Source: Synergistaceae bacterium (lineage in GTDB: Bacteria; Synergistota; Synergistia; Synergistales; Synergistaceae). Taken from it: a stretch of 49,425 nucleotides of DNA. The DNA is taken from NCBI GenBank assembly GCA_031269875.1, contig JAISYM010000019.1:1-49425 (forward strand), read 5' to 3'. The position numbers and the translations under genes were made by a program. This document shows, one piece after another, positions 1-8,834 of this stretch. The notes under the pieces are model-generated. The model was not told the DNA's origin. It did not search any database and worked only from the letters and a program-made list of their open reading frames with translations. Positions within the stretch are counted from its first letter, which is position 1, and every line of letters starts with the position of its first letter.

Positions 1-579
1 TATTCGACGGCGCTTGAGGAGGGTAAGACATACATCGAGCTTCCGCGAGTGATAATAGTCAGCATAGTCTCTTTCAAGCTGTTTGACTGCGCGGAATTTC
101 ATTCGGAGTACCAGGCGCTCGAGGTGACGCGCCACACGCGTTTGACGGACAGGATGTCTCTGCACTATTTCGAGCTTCCGAAGCTGCCGGAAGAAGTGAG
201 CGCTGACGACGAATTACGTCTCTGGTTAAAATTGTTCAACGCGGAAACGGAAGAAGAACTCAGTCAAATCGAAGCATTGGGGGCGAAAGTAATGAACCAG
301 GCAATCGAGGCATACCGGAGTATAACGGCGACGGAAGAATTTCGGACCCTAGAACGGATGCGCACCGACGCCCGCCACAACGAAGCGGCGGCGTTGTTCC
401 ACGCGGAGCGAATCGCTGAGGAGCGCGAACGCGAAAAGTGGCAAAAAGTTGTCGAAAAAAAGAATGCCGCTCTTGCGGACAAAGAAGCCGCCCTTGCGGA
501 CAAAGAAACCGCCCTTGCGGACAAGGATGCTGAAATAGAGCGGCTCCGCAAGTTGCTCGGCGATGACAGACACATGTAA
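1..579 (+). CDS. Rpn/PD-(D/E)XK nuclease-family transposase-like protein, C-terminal part
   Basis: The reading frame is open from base 1, so the gene begins outside the window and only its last 192 codons are seen. A GTG at 49 exists, but the codons before it continue the family sequence (YSTALEEGKTYIELPRV), so it is not the start. The part present (VIIVSIVSFKLFDC, then a beta-rich stretch ending HYFELPKLP) matches the middle of the PD-(D/E)XK transposase/Rpn recombination-promoting nuclease family. The catalytic N-terminal motifs would lie upstream. The C-terminus is a charged, probably coiled-coil helix with three near-identical 7-residue repeats (ALADKEA type). Family members are often numerous and mobile in gut anaerobes. 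Product class fairly sure, activity unknown. Confidence 0.75.
   Translation, partial: YSTALEEGKTYIELPRVIIVSIVSFKLFDCAEFHSEYQALEVTRHTRLTDRMSLHYFELPKLPEEVSADDELRLWLKLFNAETEEELSQIEALGAKVMNQAIEAYRSITATEEFRTLERMRTDARHNEAAALFHAERIAEEREREKWQKVVEKKNAALADKEAALADKETALADKDAEIERLRKLLGDDRHM
466..528 (+). repeat. Three tandem 21-bp units inside the Rpn-like gene
   Basis: Units at 466-486, 487-507 and 508-528 share the core CTTGCGGACAA and differ at only a few positions. The period is 21 bp, so the frame is kept and each unit encodes seven residues, one coiled-coil heptad. Unit number could vary between strains by slippage. Confidence 0.85.
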
Positions 580-601
580 GGGGCGCGCATCGCGCGTCCC
601 C
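580..601 (+). terminator. Possible GC-rich hairpin terminator after the Rpn-like gene
   Basis: GGGGCGCGC (580-588) pairs with GCGCGTCCCC (592-601) around an ATC loop with one bulged T. It starts directly after the TAA stop. No T-run follows, so it is weak as an intrinsic terminator. Just downstream, TTGACCC-A-GGGTCAA (614-628) is a perfect palindrome covering the stop codon of convergent pssA. Confidence 0.35.
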
Positions 602-624
602 GCGAGGGCCCGTTTGACCCAGGG

Positions 625-1377
625 TCAATCCTCTACGCTCGGGCGCTCCTCGTCATGCGGGTTTATCGAAAGCCAGACGCCCCAGTCGAAGTTCAGGGGG
701 CCGCTCGCTATGTAGACGCTTATGAGCGCCAAAAGAGCCCGCTGCTTGAGCATAACGCAGAACGAAATCGCTATGCCCAGAAGGATAGCGGCCTTTACTT
801 TGTTAACGTTTCCCTTGCGAAGGAGCTTGAGGTTGCCGTAGGGTATCGTGGATATCATAAGCGCGCCCAAAAGGACCATCGCCGCAACGGCCGCGTAGGG
901 CGGGAGAGGGAGGTCCGCGATGACTATGGACGCCAGTGTCATGCCGGCGGCTGGGATCGGAAGGCCCTGAAACGGGCCGGTTACGTGCATAACATTGAAG
1001 CGCGCAAGGCGGAGAACGCCGCAGAGCGCGAAGAACGCCGTTCCGAGCGTGGCTAACGTATTGACTCCGCCGTCGACGTACTTAGCGTATATCAGAAACG
1101 CCGGGGCCGCGCCGAACGAGAGCGCGTCGGCCAAGCTGTCCAGCTCCTCGCCAAAGGCGCTGCTGCCGCCGATGCTGCGGGCTACTTTCCCGTCCATATA
1201 ATCAAAAAAAACGGCTATTACGAGGATAAGGGCGGACGGCATGAAATGCCCCTTATATGTCAGCATCAGCGACGACATTCCGCATAAAACGCTGCCGCTT
1301 GTAATCATATTGGGTACTATCTTGTTAAACGGTATGTTCCTTACCCGCCTGTCGCGCCTTCTTCGTATCGGCATCAT
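625..1377 (-). CDS. pssA: CDP-diacylglycerol-serine O-phosphatidyltransferase
   Basis: Integral membrane enzyme that joins CDP-diacylglycerol and L-serine to give phosphatidylserine, the precursor of phosphatidylethanolamine. The 250-residue protein carries the complete CDP-alcohol phosphatidyltransferase signature: D62-G63, A66-R67, G76, D80, D84, where the four Asp residues bind the metal ions. A basic N-terminus (PIRRRRDRRVR) is followed by several hydrophobic membrane segments. Its ATG overlaps the psd stop as ATGA, which implies translational coupling. Pairing with psd gives the two-step phosphatidylethanolamine route typical of a diderm envelope. Length and motif agree with the PssA type II family. 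Confidence 0.93.
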   Translation of the reverse strand: MMPIRRRRDRRVRNIPFNKIVPNMITSGSVLCGMSSLMLTYKGHFMPSALILVIAVFFDYMDGKVARSIGGSSAFGEELDSLADALSFGAAPAFLIYAKYVDGGVNTLATLGTAFFALCGVLRLARFNVMHVTGPFQGLPIPAAGMTLASIVIADLPLPPYAAVAAMVLLGALMISTIPYGNLKLLRKGNVNKVKAAILLGIAISFCVMLKQRALLALISVYIASGPLNFDWGVWLSINPHDEERPSVED

Positions 1378-1994
1378 TCAACCACTCCTATTTTAGACTC
1401 CCCGGCACGAACCGCGTCGCCAACCTTAACGGCCGGACGCACACTCCGGGGCAGATACACGTCCACTTTTGAACCAAGCTTTATCATACCATATCGTTCG
1501 CCACGCGCAAGACTGCTCCCTACTTTTACGCGGCATACGACGCGCCTGGCCATTATACCGGCTATCTGAACGAGCGTCGTTCTGCCCTGTTCCGTCATAA
1601 TCCCGACGTAGAGACGCTCGTTTTCCAGCGACGATTTCGGCGCTAACACGAACCATTTTTTGCCGGGGACGTATCTCATCTCCTCGACCGTGCCGGCGGC
1701 AGGAAAACGATTTACGTGTACGTCGAAGCCGTTCATAAATATGCCTATCTTAGTGGCGCGGCCAGCGTAAGGATCGACGGCGTCCTCCTCTATCTCGATA
1801 ACCCTGCCGTCGGCCGGACTCACCCAGGCGTCCGGGCCGCCCTCCGGTGTCCTGTCGGGATCCCTGTAAAACCAGAGGGACACCGCGAGCGGAAACAGTA
1901 AAACACAGCTTGCCACGGGCGACAGGAAGAACGCCGCGACAGCCAAGAGCGCGAGCGCCCCTATCGTGGGGAAACCGTCGCGTGCCAGGCGCAT
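1374..1994 (-). CDS. psd: Phosphatidylserine decarboxylase, short proenzyme form
   Basis: Decarboxylates phosphatidylserine to phosphatidylethanolamine at the inner membrane. The 206-residue proenzyme has an N-terminal hydrophobic segment (about residues 10-42) and the V-G-S-S self-cleavage motif: cleavage between G159 and S160 would turn S160 into the pyruvoyl prosthetic group. The block FMNGFDVHVNR (86-96) is typical of the short Psd group related to archaetidylserine decarboxylases. Start ATG lies 4 nt after the gyrA stop, and its end overlaps pssA, so gyrA-psd-pssA is probably one transcript. Confidence 0.93.
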   Translation of the reverse strand: MRLARDGFPTIGALALLAVAAFFLSPVASCVLLFPLAVSLWFYRDPDRTPEGGPDAWVSPADGRVIEIEEDAVDPYAGRATKIGIFMNGFDVHVNRFPAAGTVEEMRYVPGKKWFVLAPKSSLENERLYVGIMTEQGRTTLVQIAGIMARRVVCRVKVGSSLARGERYGMIKLGSKVDVYLPRSVRPAVKVGDAVRAGESKIGVVE

Positions 1995-1998
1995 CGCG

Positions 1999-4455
1999 CT
2001 ATTCCTTCGCGGCCTCCGGGTCGGCCTTTACTATACTCACGTCCGCCAGCACGTCCCCGTCGTCCAGCTTCACCATCGTATACCCCGTCGCGGTGCGGCT
2101 GAGGCTCGATATCTCCGCGGCTCCCAGGCGGATCACTCTCCCGCGTCCGGTGATAATGACCAACTCGTCGTCCTCGGCCACCCCCCAAGCGCCTATCAGG
2201 TCTCCCGTGCGCTTGCTGTGGTGTATGGCCATCACGCCGCCCGTTCCCCTGTGGTGAGGGGTGAACTCGTCGTATGGCGTTCTCTTGCCTATGCCGTGCT
2301 CACTCGCTATCAGGAGCTGCCTGCCCGGAATGATGACGTCGCACCCGACGACGTGATCCCCTACCGCGAGCTTTATCCCGCGCACGCCATGTCCGGCGCG
2401 TCCCTGCGGGCGGAACTCGTTCTCGTCCACTCGCAGAGTCTGCCCCTTGGCGGTCGAGAGAAGAAGTTCGTCTTTGCCGTTCGTGATTCGCACCCTTGCT
2501 ATGTAGTCGTCGTCGTGAACGCCGAGCACGCGGCGGCCGGCCTTGGTGAGCCCTTCCAGCTCATCAATCGGAAGCCGTTTTGCCAGCCCGTTTTTCGTGA
2601 CGAAGAAAATGAACTTCGCCTCGCCGTGATTCATGTCGCGGAGGGCAACGACTTTTTCATTGGGCTCGATGGAGACGAGCGAGCTGATCAGCTTGCCCTT
2701 TCCCGTCTTCGGCTCCGGTATGACGAGGCCCTTCAAGCCGAATATCCTGCCCTTTGACGTAAAGAGGCAGAGCGTGTTGTGCGTCGTCGTCACCTTGACC
2801 AGAGCGATTTCGTCCTCCGGCTTTGGCGTAGCGCCCTTGACGCCCTTGCCGCCCCGTGCCTGGAGCTTGTAGTCCTGGAGGGGCATTCGCCTGATATACC
2901 CGTCCCTGCTCAGGACGACGACGATCTCGGCCTCCTGGATAAGGTCCTCTGCGCCGACGTCGTCGACGGCGTCCTGTATCTCGGTGCGGCGCTTGTCTGA
3001 GTAGGATTTTTTTACGGCTTCCAGCTCGCTTAAGATGACGGCGTCCAGCACCGCGGGGTTGCCCAGGATCGTGCGAAAGCGCTCGATATCAGCCAGGAGC
3101 GCGGCCATCTCTTCCTCCAGCTTGTGGCGCTCCAGGCCGGTGAGACGCTGCAGACGCATCTCCAGTATCGCTTGAGCCTGAATCTCAGAGAAAGAGAGCG
3201 CCTCGACCAGTTCCGTCCTCGCCGCCGGGACATCCTTCGAGGATCTGATAATGCGGATAACCTCGTCGATCATGTCGAGGGCGCGAATGAGACCCTCGAC
3301 AATATGAGCGCGTTCCTCCGCCTTGCGGAGACGGTATTCCGTGCGCCTCCGAACCACAGTCCGCCTGTGCTCGATAAAGACGTTTATGATGCGCTTCAGG
3401 CCCATCTCGACGGGACGCCCGTTCACGAGAGCGAGGTTGATCACCCCGAACGTGCTCTGAAGCTGAGTGCGTATATAAAGCTGCCTCAAGACGAGATTGG
3501 GGTCGGCGTCCCTGTGAAGCTCTATTACGATGCGCATCCCGCCCCTGTCGGAGGACTCGTCGCGCATGTCCGTTATGCCGTCTAACTGGCCGTTCTGCGC
3601 GCCTTTGGCAATAGTCTCTATTATATTTGCCTTGCTGACCATGTAGGGAATTTCGGTGATGATGATGGCGTTTTTACCGCGCTTTATCTCCTCGATCTCG
3701 GCCCGGCCACGGAGGATGATCCTGCCCCGCCCCGTCGAGTACGCCTCGATGACGCCGTCTCTGCCCAGAATAGCGCCGCCGGTCGGAAAGTCCGGCCCGG
3801 GTATGAGCCTCATAAGATCTCCCAGCTCTATGTCGGGATTCTCCATGACGGCGCGGACACCGTCGATGACCTCGCCCAAGTTGTGCGGCGGAATGTTCGA
3901 GGCCATGCCCACGGCGATGCCGGAGCTTCCGTTTACGAGAAGGTTTGGTATGAGGGACGGCAGGAGAACGGGTTCCTTCAGGGATTCGTCGAAGTTCGGC
4001 GCCCAGTCGACGGTCTCCTCGTCTATATTGAGCAGCATCTCCTCGCCGATCGAGTGCAGCCTGGCCTCCGTGTAACGCATCGCGGCCGGCGGGTCGTCGT
4101 CGATCGAGCCAAAGTTCCCCATGCCTTCCACGAGCGGATAGCGCATACTGAAATCCTGTGCCATCCTGACCATAGTGCCGTAAATCGCCTGATCCCCGTG
4201 CGGGTGGTATTTACCCATCGCTTCGCCCACGATGCGGGCCGATTTCTTGTACGGCTGGTTGTGCCTGAGCCCCAGCTCGAGCATGGAAAAGAGTACTCGT
4301 CTTTGAACCGGTTTGAGCCCGTCCCGCGCGTCCGGGATCGCGCGTCCGACGATGACGCTCATGGCGTAATCGAGATAGCTATGCTTTATCTCTTCCTCGA
4401 TAGGAAGCGGCAAAACCCTGTCAAATAAGTTCTGTTGCCTGTTATCGTGATCCAT
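1999..4455 (-). CDS. gyrA: DNA gyrase subunit A
   Basis: Breakage-reunion subunit of DNA gyrase. Catalytic tyrosine is Y128 in AAMRYTEAR. The C-terminal wrapping domain contains a GyrA box variant, QARGGKG, which favours gyrase over topoisomerase IV. Two ATGs are possible: the first (4459-4461) directly abuts the GGAGGT ribosome site, while the second (4453-4455) sits 7 nt after it, so the second is chosen, giving 818 residues. In the quinolone region the sequence is HGDQAIYG: positions equal to E. coli Ser83 and Asp87 are Gln (89) and Gly (93). First gene of a probable gyrA-psd-pssA operon; gyrB is not in the window. Confidence 0.96.
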   Translation of the reverse strand: MDHDNRQQNLFDRVLPLPIEEEIKHSYLDYAMSVIVGRAIPDARDGLKPVQRRVLFSMLELGLRHNQPYKKSARIVGEAMGKYHPHGDQAIYGTMVRMAQDFSMRYPLVEGMGNFGSIDDDPPAAMRYTEARLHSIGEEMLLNIDEETVDWAPNFDESLKEPVLLPSLIPNLLVNGSSGIAVGMASNIPPHNLGEVIDGVRAVMENPDIELGDLMRLIPGPDFPTGGAILGRDGVIEAYSTGRGRIILRGRAEIEEIKRGKNAIIITEIPYMVSKANIIETIAKGAQNGQLDGITDMRDESSDRGGMRIVIELHRDADPNLVLRQLYIRTQLQSTFGVINLALVNGRPVEMGLKRIINVFIEHRRTVVRRRTEYRLRKAEERAHIVEGLIRALDMIDEVIRIIRSSKDVPAARTELVEALSFSEIQAQAILEMRLQRLTGLERHKLEEEMAALLADIERFRTILGNPAVLDAVILSELEAVKKSYSDKRRTEIQDAVDDVGAEDLIQEAEIVVVLSRDGYIRRMPLQDYKLQARGGKGVKGATPKPEDEIALVKVTTTHNTLCLFTSKGRIFGLKGLVIPEPKTGKGKLISSLVSIEPNEKVVALRDMNHGEAKFIFFVTKNGLAKRLPIDELEGLTKAGRRVLGVHDDDYIARVRITNGKDELLLSTAKGQTLRVDENEFRPQGRAGHGVRGIKLAVGDHVVGCDVIIPGRQLLIASEHGIGKRTPYDEFTPHHRGTGGVMAIHHSKRTGDLIGAWGVAEDDELVIITGRGRVIRLGAAEISSLSRTATGYTMVKLDDGDVLADVSIVKADPEAAKE

Positions 4456-4509
4456 TGACATACCTCCGCTGAAATATGAACAAGCGCCGATCTGTAATGC
4501 CGGGGGCTG

Positions 4510-4531
4510 AATGGTAAAAACTCATACCATT
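4510..4531. promoter_or_regulatory. 7-bp inverted repeat in the gyrA leader
   Basis: AATGGTA (4510-4516) and TACCATT (4525-4531) are perfect inverted arms with an 8-nt spacer, 55 bp before the gyrA start. This could be an operator or a small leader hairpin. No clear sigma-70 boxes were found near it. Confidence 0.4.
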
Positions 4532-4578
4532 ACGCGCCGGCGTCCTTCAGGCCCATGAAAATAAATCGGTCTTTCCTC

Positions 4579-4611
4579 AAAAAACCAAGCGGCGGGAACT
4601 CCGCCGCTTGG
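4579..4611 (-). terminator. Intrinsic terminator of the Lrp/AsnC gene
   Basis: CCAAGCGGCGG (4585-4595) and CCGCCGCTTGG (4601-4611) form a perfect 11-bp stem with a 5-nt loop. On the minus strand the stem is followed by TTTTTT (complement of 4579-4584). It ends transcription of the regulator gene and separates it from gyrA, so gyrA needs its own promoter. Confidence 0.92.
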
Positions 4612-4645
4612 GGAATTTCTTACTTGCTATTTTACCACTTATTTT

Positions 4646-5107
4646 TTAGATTGGGAAAAAGGGTGCTAGTACCCTTGACGAAACGGGTGACGAGAGGACG
4701 ATCGACGTTGTGGTCTGGCCGTAGTTGCCTATCTGGTTGATAATTTCCTCGAGGTGGCCTACGGACGCGACTACGACTTTGAGTATGAAGCCGTCCGCTC
4801 CGGTGAGGTGATGTCCCTCTACAACTTCGGGGATGGTGCGCGCCATCTCGTCAGCTTCCTTCAGCTTGCCGACGTTTGCCGCCACCCTTATAAAAGCCGT
4901 GATAGGAAATCCCAGCTTTTCCTGATCGACGATAGCTCTGTACTCCTTAATATAGCCAGCCTCTTCCATGCGATGCACCCTCTCGGCCACAGCCGGTGAG
5001 GACAGGCCCACACGCCTCCCGAGTTCGCTAAAGGAAATTCTGGCGTTCTCCTGAAGGGCCTTCAGGATCTGTCTGCCTATGTCATCCAACAGTTTATCTC
5101 CCTGCAT
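4646..5107 (-). CDS. Lrp/AsnC-family transcriptional regulator
   Basis: The 153-residue protein has the usual family layout: an N-terminal AsnC winged helix-turn-helix (about 8-58, with ISFSELGRRVGLSSPAVAER) and a C-terminal RAM effector and oligomerisation domain (about 65-145, including HHLTGADGFILKVVV). Start ATG follows AGGAGG with good spacing. It is a single-gene unit with its own terminator. Such proteins sense amino acids or related small molecules and often regulate transport or catabolism; the ligand and targets here cannot be read from sequence. The adjacent divergent glycerol operon is a possible but unproven target. Confidence 0.9.
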   Translation of the reverse strand: MQGDKLLDDIGRQILKALQENARISFSELGRRVGLSSPAVAERVHRMEEAGYIKEYRAIVDQEKLGFPITAFIRVAANVGKLKEADEMARTIPEVVEGHHLTGADGFILKVVVASVGHLEEIINQIGNYGQTTTSIVLSSPVSSRVLAPFFPI

Positions 5108-5600
5108 CTCCGTCTCCTCCTAAATTCAACTTTTTCCTGAACCGCGATATTGCGCCATTGGGACTAACACCTTAAAATTTAACGCGAATTGTACATAAAA
5201 AATACAAAGCTCTCTTCATCTATATTATCACATCGGGATTGTCCGCCCCGTGCCGCTATCCCCTCTCCCGCCAAGAGTCACAGTTTACAAATATAACACA
5301 TAAACATTACCTGCAATGCCAACAGTACGGCGATAAAAACAAAGCATTTGTTTATATAGCTTACGTTATCAGAAAACATTCAAAAAGGCAAGCTTTTAGA
5401 GCTTGAATTACGCCTAAGAATGTTGCTTTCATTCATTTTTTCTAAAATTATCTAAAATGGGCAGAGTTAAAGGGCCTAATGAGGGCGAGCATCTTCTGTT
5501 CGATTTACTCGACCTTCATTAAATAAGCAATTATGCCATTTTTATAAAAAAACGACTCTCGGAACTTATTTTTTTTCTATCTCATTTTTCTGCTTACCTA

Positions 5601-5628
5601 TTGCAAAATACGCAAAAAGCGCTATAGT
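5601..5628 (+). promoter_or_regulatory. Candidate sigma-70 promoter P1 upstream of glpF
   Basis: TTGCAA (5601-5606), a 16-bp spacer and TATAGT (5623-5628). It would give a leader of about 310 nt for glpF. The match is good, but the region is AT-rich and chance matches are likely. Confidence 0.4.
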
Positions 5629-5681
5629 CAATACGGAATCTACGCAAGTAGCGTTCCGGCCTTCGATCAGTCTGTGTTTTT

Positions 5682-5709
5682 TTGTGGAAAAAATACAACA
5701 AGTTATATA
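5682..5709 (+). promoter_or_regulatory. Candidate sigma-70 promoter P2 upstream of glpF
   Basis: TTGTGG (5682-5687), a 16-bp spacer and TATATA (5704-5709), closer to glpF than P1. Weaker -35 box; AT-rich context lowers confidence. Confidence 0.35.
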
Positions 5710-5843
5710 TAGCCGTCTAAAAAATCGAAAGTAATTCATTTGGTCTTCGGGCGAGGGTGCCGGTGACGTTTTTCGCGGAACCCGCATGTTCTCGCGACGA
5801 CAGTTTCATGAAGGTTCTGTTTTGTGTTTTACTCAGGAACTCC

Positions 5844-5893
5844 GACCGGTCTTCAAGACGAGGGAAGGGGGGATACATGGGAAGGGACCGGTC
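5844..5893. promoter_or_regulatory. Paired GACCGGTC palindromes upstream of glpF
   Basis: The 8-bp palindrome GACCGGTC occurs at 5844-5851 and again at 5886-5893, 42 bp apart, close to four helical turns. A second dyad, GTCTT-C-AAGAC (5849-5859), overlaps the first copy. They lie 50-100 bp before the glpF start, a position suited to operators of the glycerol operon. No regulator can be assigned. Confidence 0.4.
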
Positions 5894-5943
5894 ATGTTAC
5901 GCGCCACGAAATTTCATATAATTTCAAACGGAGGGATTCAAGA

Positions 5944-6690
5944 ATGAGTACTTATCTGGGTGAATTTATTGGCACCATGACGCTAGTGGCCTTGGGGGAC
6001 GGAGTTGTCGCCAACCTCGTTTTGAAGGACACAAAGGGTAACGGAGCGGGCTGGGTTCATGTAAACTGGGGATGGTCATTCGCTCTTATGATGGGCATCT
6101 ATGCGGCGTGGGCGTTCGGCTCAGGCGAAGCGGACCTGAACCCCGCCGTCACCATCTTCAAGTTTTTAATCGGCGGACACTACACGGCCGCGCAGGTCAT
6201 ACCCACCATCGCCGCGGAACTTGCCGGCGGCATAGCGGGCGGCGTACTCGTCTATTTCCTGTACCTCAACCACTGGGCCGCAACTGACGACCCGGGTCTC
6301 AAGCTCGCCGTATTCGCCACCGGACCGGCTCGACGCGACATTTTCGCGAACTTCATCACCGAAGTCATAGCCACGTTCTTCCTCATCATGGGCATTCAGT
6401 GCATCGTTAAGCTCCTTGGCGGCGGCGGCGCGGACGCGCAGGCCGTAAACCTGAACCTTCTTCCGTTCATGATCGGCGGACTTCTCTACGCCCTTGGCGC
6501 CGGCATGGGCGGCGCGACCGGCTACGGCATGAACCCGGCCCGCGACATGGGCCCGCGCATCGCGCACGCCTTCCTTCCGATCCCCGGCAAGGGAACGAAC
6601 GACTGGTACTGGGGACTCTCGGTCGCGACAGCGGGACCGATAGTCGGCGGACTCGTAGCGGTTGCCGCTTACAAACTAGCCGGCTGGTAA
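5944..6690 (+). CDS. glpF: Glycerol uptake facilitator (aquaglyceroporin)
   Basis: MIP-family channel for passive glycerol entry through the inner membrane. The 248-residue protein has the two half-helix motifs DLNPA (N66-P67-A68) and MNPAR (N197-P198-A199). Asp201 after the second NPAR is the residue usual in glycerol channels rather than water-only aquaporins. Six membrane helices are expected. The frame stays open upstream to 5824, but the ATG at 5944 follows GGAGGG (5930-5935) with 8-nt spacing and the protein then starts MSTYLGEF as normal for the family. First gene of the glycerol cluster; dhaK follows after 47 nt. Confidence 0.94.
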   Translation: MSTYLGEFIGTMTLVALGDGVVANLVLKDTKGNGAGWVHVNWGWSFALMMGIYAAWAFGSGEADLNPAVTIFKFLIGGHYTAAQVIPTIAAELAGGIAGGVLVYFLYLNHWAATDDPGLKLAVFATGPARRDIFANFITEVIATFFLIMGIQCIVKLLGGGGADAQAVNLNLLPFMIGGLLYALGAGMGGATGYGMNPARDMGPRIAHAFLPIPGKGTNDWYWGLSVATAGPIVGGLVAVAAYKLAGW

Positions 6691-6737
6691 TAGGCCCCTG
6701 ACGATCAAATCAGTCTTTTTTTAGGAGGCGTTACAAT

Positions 6738-7736
6738 TTGAAAAAACTCATCAATAAAGTCGACGACGTAGTGACGGAATCACTGGCCGGTATGGGAGCG
6801 GCTTTTCCCGATCTGATTGAAGTGCTTCCGCAGGTTCGTGTCGTCGCGCGCAAATCGGCTCCGTATCCGAAGGTTGCCGTAATATCGGGCGGCGGCAGCG
6901 GACATGAGCCGATGCACGGCGGTTTCGTGGGGTACGGTATGCTCGACGCGGCGTGCGCGGGCGAGGTCTTCACATCGCCCAGCCCAGACCAGATGTACGA
7001 GGCCGCAAAGGCAACGGATGGGGGCAAGGGCGTTCTCTTCCTCGTAAAGAATTATACGGGCGACATAATGAACTTCCAGATGGCAGCCGACATGCTGGCC
7101 GGAGAGGGGATCTCGGTAGCGCAGGTCGTAGTGAACGACGACGTCGCGGTCAAGGACTCCCTTTACACGGCGGGACGCAGAGGCGTCGGCGGCACTGTCC
7201 TGATTGAGAAGATCATCGGCGCTTACGCTCAGGCCGGCGCGTCTCTCGAAGAGGTCAAGGCTCTGGCGGAAGATACTAACGCAAAGGTGCGCTCTATGGG
7301 CATAGCTCTCACGAGCTGTACTGTTCCGGCGGCAGGCAAGCCGACGTTCGACCTCCCGGACGACGAGATCGAGCTGGGGGTAGGCATCCACGGGGAGCCT
7401 GGACGCGAGAGGGTAAAACACAGGACGTCCGCCGAGATAGTCGAGTACATGGCGTCCGCGATCGTGAGCGACCTTCCGTTCAAGGAGGGCGACGAGGTTC
7501 TGGCGTTTGTCAACGGCATGGGCGGAACGCCGCTTATCGAGCTGTTCGTAGTCTACAACGACCTCAAGAAATTCCTCGACAAGAAGGGCATCGTGATAGC
7601 CCGCAACCTGGTGGGCAACTACATTACGAGCCTCGACATGCAGGGCTGCTCCATAACGCTGCTCAAGCTCGACAGCCGCACGAAAGCCCTGTGGGACTAC
7701 CCGGTGGAAACGCCGGGACTGCGCTGGGGGAGGTAA
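6738..7736 (+). CDS. dhaK: Dihydroxyacetone kinase, DhaK substrate-binding subunit
   Basis: Binds dihydroxyacetone covalently as a hemiaminal on a histidine so that DhaL can phosphorylate it. His218 in GVGIHGEPG is at the same position as in E. coli DhaK, and the GGGSGHEP block (51-58) forms part of the substrate pocket. Length 332 is slightly below the E. coli subunit (356) and normal for PTS-dependent forms. Start is TTG at 6738, with AGGAGG at 6723-6728. Cotranscription with dhaL and dhaM is supported by gaps of 9 and 1 nt. Confidence 0.95.
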   Translation: MKKLINKVDDVVTESLAGMGAAFPDLIEVLPQVRVVARKSAPYPKVAVISGGGSGHEPMHGGFVGYGMLDAACAGEVFTSPSPDQMYEAAKATDGGKGVLFLVKNYTGDIMNFQMAADMLAGEGISVAQVVVNDDVAVKDSLYTAGRRGVGGTVLIEKIIGAYAQAGASLEEVKALAEDTNAKVRSMGIALTSCTVPAAGKPTFDLPDDEIELGVGIHGEPGRERVKHRTSAEIVEYMASAIVSDLPFKEGDEVLAFVNGMGGTPLIELFVVYNDLKKFLDKKGIVIARNLVGNYITSLDMQGCSITLLKLDSRTKALWDYPVETPGLRWGR

Positions 7737-7745
7737 CGGAAGATC

Positions 7746-8375
7746 ATGGCGTTCACCCTCGAAATGGCGCTCCGCGCACTTGAAAAATTTAACGAGGCGG
7801 TAGAGGAAAAAAAGGACTATCTGACTGATCTTGACTCCGCCATAGGCGACGCGGATCACGGGATAAACATGAATCGCGGGATGAAAAAGGTCATGGAAAA
7901 GACCCGTGGCAAAGAGTACGGCGATTTCGGGGGGTTATTCAAGGACGCCGCTATGACGATAATGAGTGCCGTCGGCGGCTCAGCCGGGCCGCTGTACGGC
8001 ACTTACTTCATGAAAGTGGGTCAGAAACTTGCCGGGCGTAAGGAGGCTTCTATAGAGGAGATAGCGGACGCCATGCAGGATGGGCTTAGCGGCATAACGA
8101 CGCTTGGAAAGTCGCAAGTCGGCGACAAGACGATGGTTGACGCCATGCAGCCGGCGATAGACGCCCTCCGCGCAAACGCGCCCGAAGGGGATGCAGCGGC
8201 GTGGAAGGCCGCGGCGGACGCCGCCGAACAGGGCATGAAGGATACGATCCCCATGCTCGCGAAGCGCGGCCGCAGCAGTTACCTGGGCGAGCGATCCATC
8301 GGGCACCAGGATCCGGGCGCAACGTCGATCTTTTATCTCGTGTCCGCTTTCAGGGACGCTAGCGCGGAGAATTAG
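7746..8375 (+). CDS. dhaL: Dihydroxyacetone kinase, DhaL ADP-binding subunit
   Basis: Carries the tightly bound ADP that is phosphorylated by DhaM and passes the phosphate to DHA on DhaK. The magnesium-binding aspartates D30, D35 and D37 in DSAIGDADHG match the E. coli positions exactly. The 209-residue length is normal. A conserved GRSSYLGERSIGHQDPGA block lies near the C-terminus. Sits between dhaK and dhaM in one operon. Confidence 0.95.
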   Translation: MAFTLEMALRALEKFNEAVEEKKDYLTDLDSAIGDADHGINMNRGMKKVMEKTRGKEYGDFGGLFKDAAMTIMSAVGGSAGPLYGTYFMKVGQKLAGRKEASIEEIADAMQDGLSGITTLGKSQVGDKTMVDAMQPAIDALRANAPEGDAAAWKAAADAAEQGMKDTIPMLAKRGRSSYLGERSIGHQDPGATSIFYLVSAFRDASAEN

Positions 8376-8376
8376 C

Positions 8377-8784
8377 ATGATCGGGATTCTCGTCGTCTCC
8401 CACAGCGCTGACGCGGCAAGGGGAATAGCGGAGATCGCTCGTGGAATGGCGGTCGCGGGCGATGACATACCAATCGTCGGAGTGGGCGGCAACGACGACG
8501 GCGGCTTGGGCGTCTCCGTCGCCAAGATTGCGGATGCTCTTACGGAAATGCTGCCGAAATGCGAAGGAATCCTCATCGTGCCGGACCTCGGCAGCTCGAT
8601 ACTCTCGTCTCGCGCCGCTGTAGGCATGTTATCCGGTGAAGAGGCGGCAAAGATCGTCATAGTGGACGCGCCTGTCCTCGAAGGCGCTATGATGGCGGCA
8701 GTCGAGGCCAGCACTGGATCAGACCTGCAGTCGGTGGTAAAAGTCGCCGAGGTCGCGAAAAACCTGATAAAAATCGATCATTAG
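8377..8784 (+). CDS. dhaM: PTS-dependent dihydroxyacetone kinase phosphotransfer subunit DhaM (EIIA domain only)
   Basis: Delivers phosphate from the PEP phosphotransferase system to ADP on DhaL. The 135-residue protein is a single EIIA-mannose-type domain with the active histidine at H9 ([11 protein letters not shown]). E. coli DhaM has extra HPr-like and enzyme I-like domains; these are absent, as in many Gram-positive and anaerobe forms, so separate HPr and EI proteins are needed from elsewhere. Starts 1 nt after dhaL. Confidence 0.93.
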   Translation: MIGILVVSHSADAARGIAEIARGMAVAGDDIPIVGVGGNDDGGLGVSVAKIADALTEMLPKCEGILIVPDLGSSILSSRAAVGMLSGEEAAKIVIVDAPVLEGAMMAAVEASTGSDLQSVVKVAEVAKNLIKIDH

Positions 8785-8834
8785 AATCTATCGGACAATA
8801 TAAATTTACAATACAACTTAGGAGGGATTTTGAA

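Larger units (their letters stand above)
5108..5943. other. AT-rich intergenic region between lrp-like gene and glpF
   Basis: Divergent intergenic region of about 830 bp, clearly richer in A+T than the flanking genes. It must hold the promoters of both the Lrp-like gene and glpF. I see candidate sigma-70 boxes and a pair of palindromes near glpF (listed separately) but no convincing gene or RNA; the only reading frame of note (minus strand, 5566-5787) has no recognisable product. Confidence 0.7.

Noticed and set aside
466-528. Tandem repeat considered as a CRISPR-like array
   Set aside because: Units are contiguous without spacers and lie in a coding frame.
5566-5787. A 73-codon minus-strand frame in the lrp-glpF gap
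   Set aside because: No ribosome site or recognisable sequence; it overlies candidate promoters.
5824-5943. A 40-residue N-terminal extension of GlpF
   Set aside because: The internal ATG at 5944 has a proper ribosome site, and the extension contains the palindromes and no family similarity.
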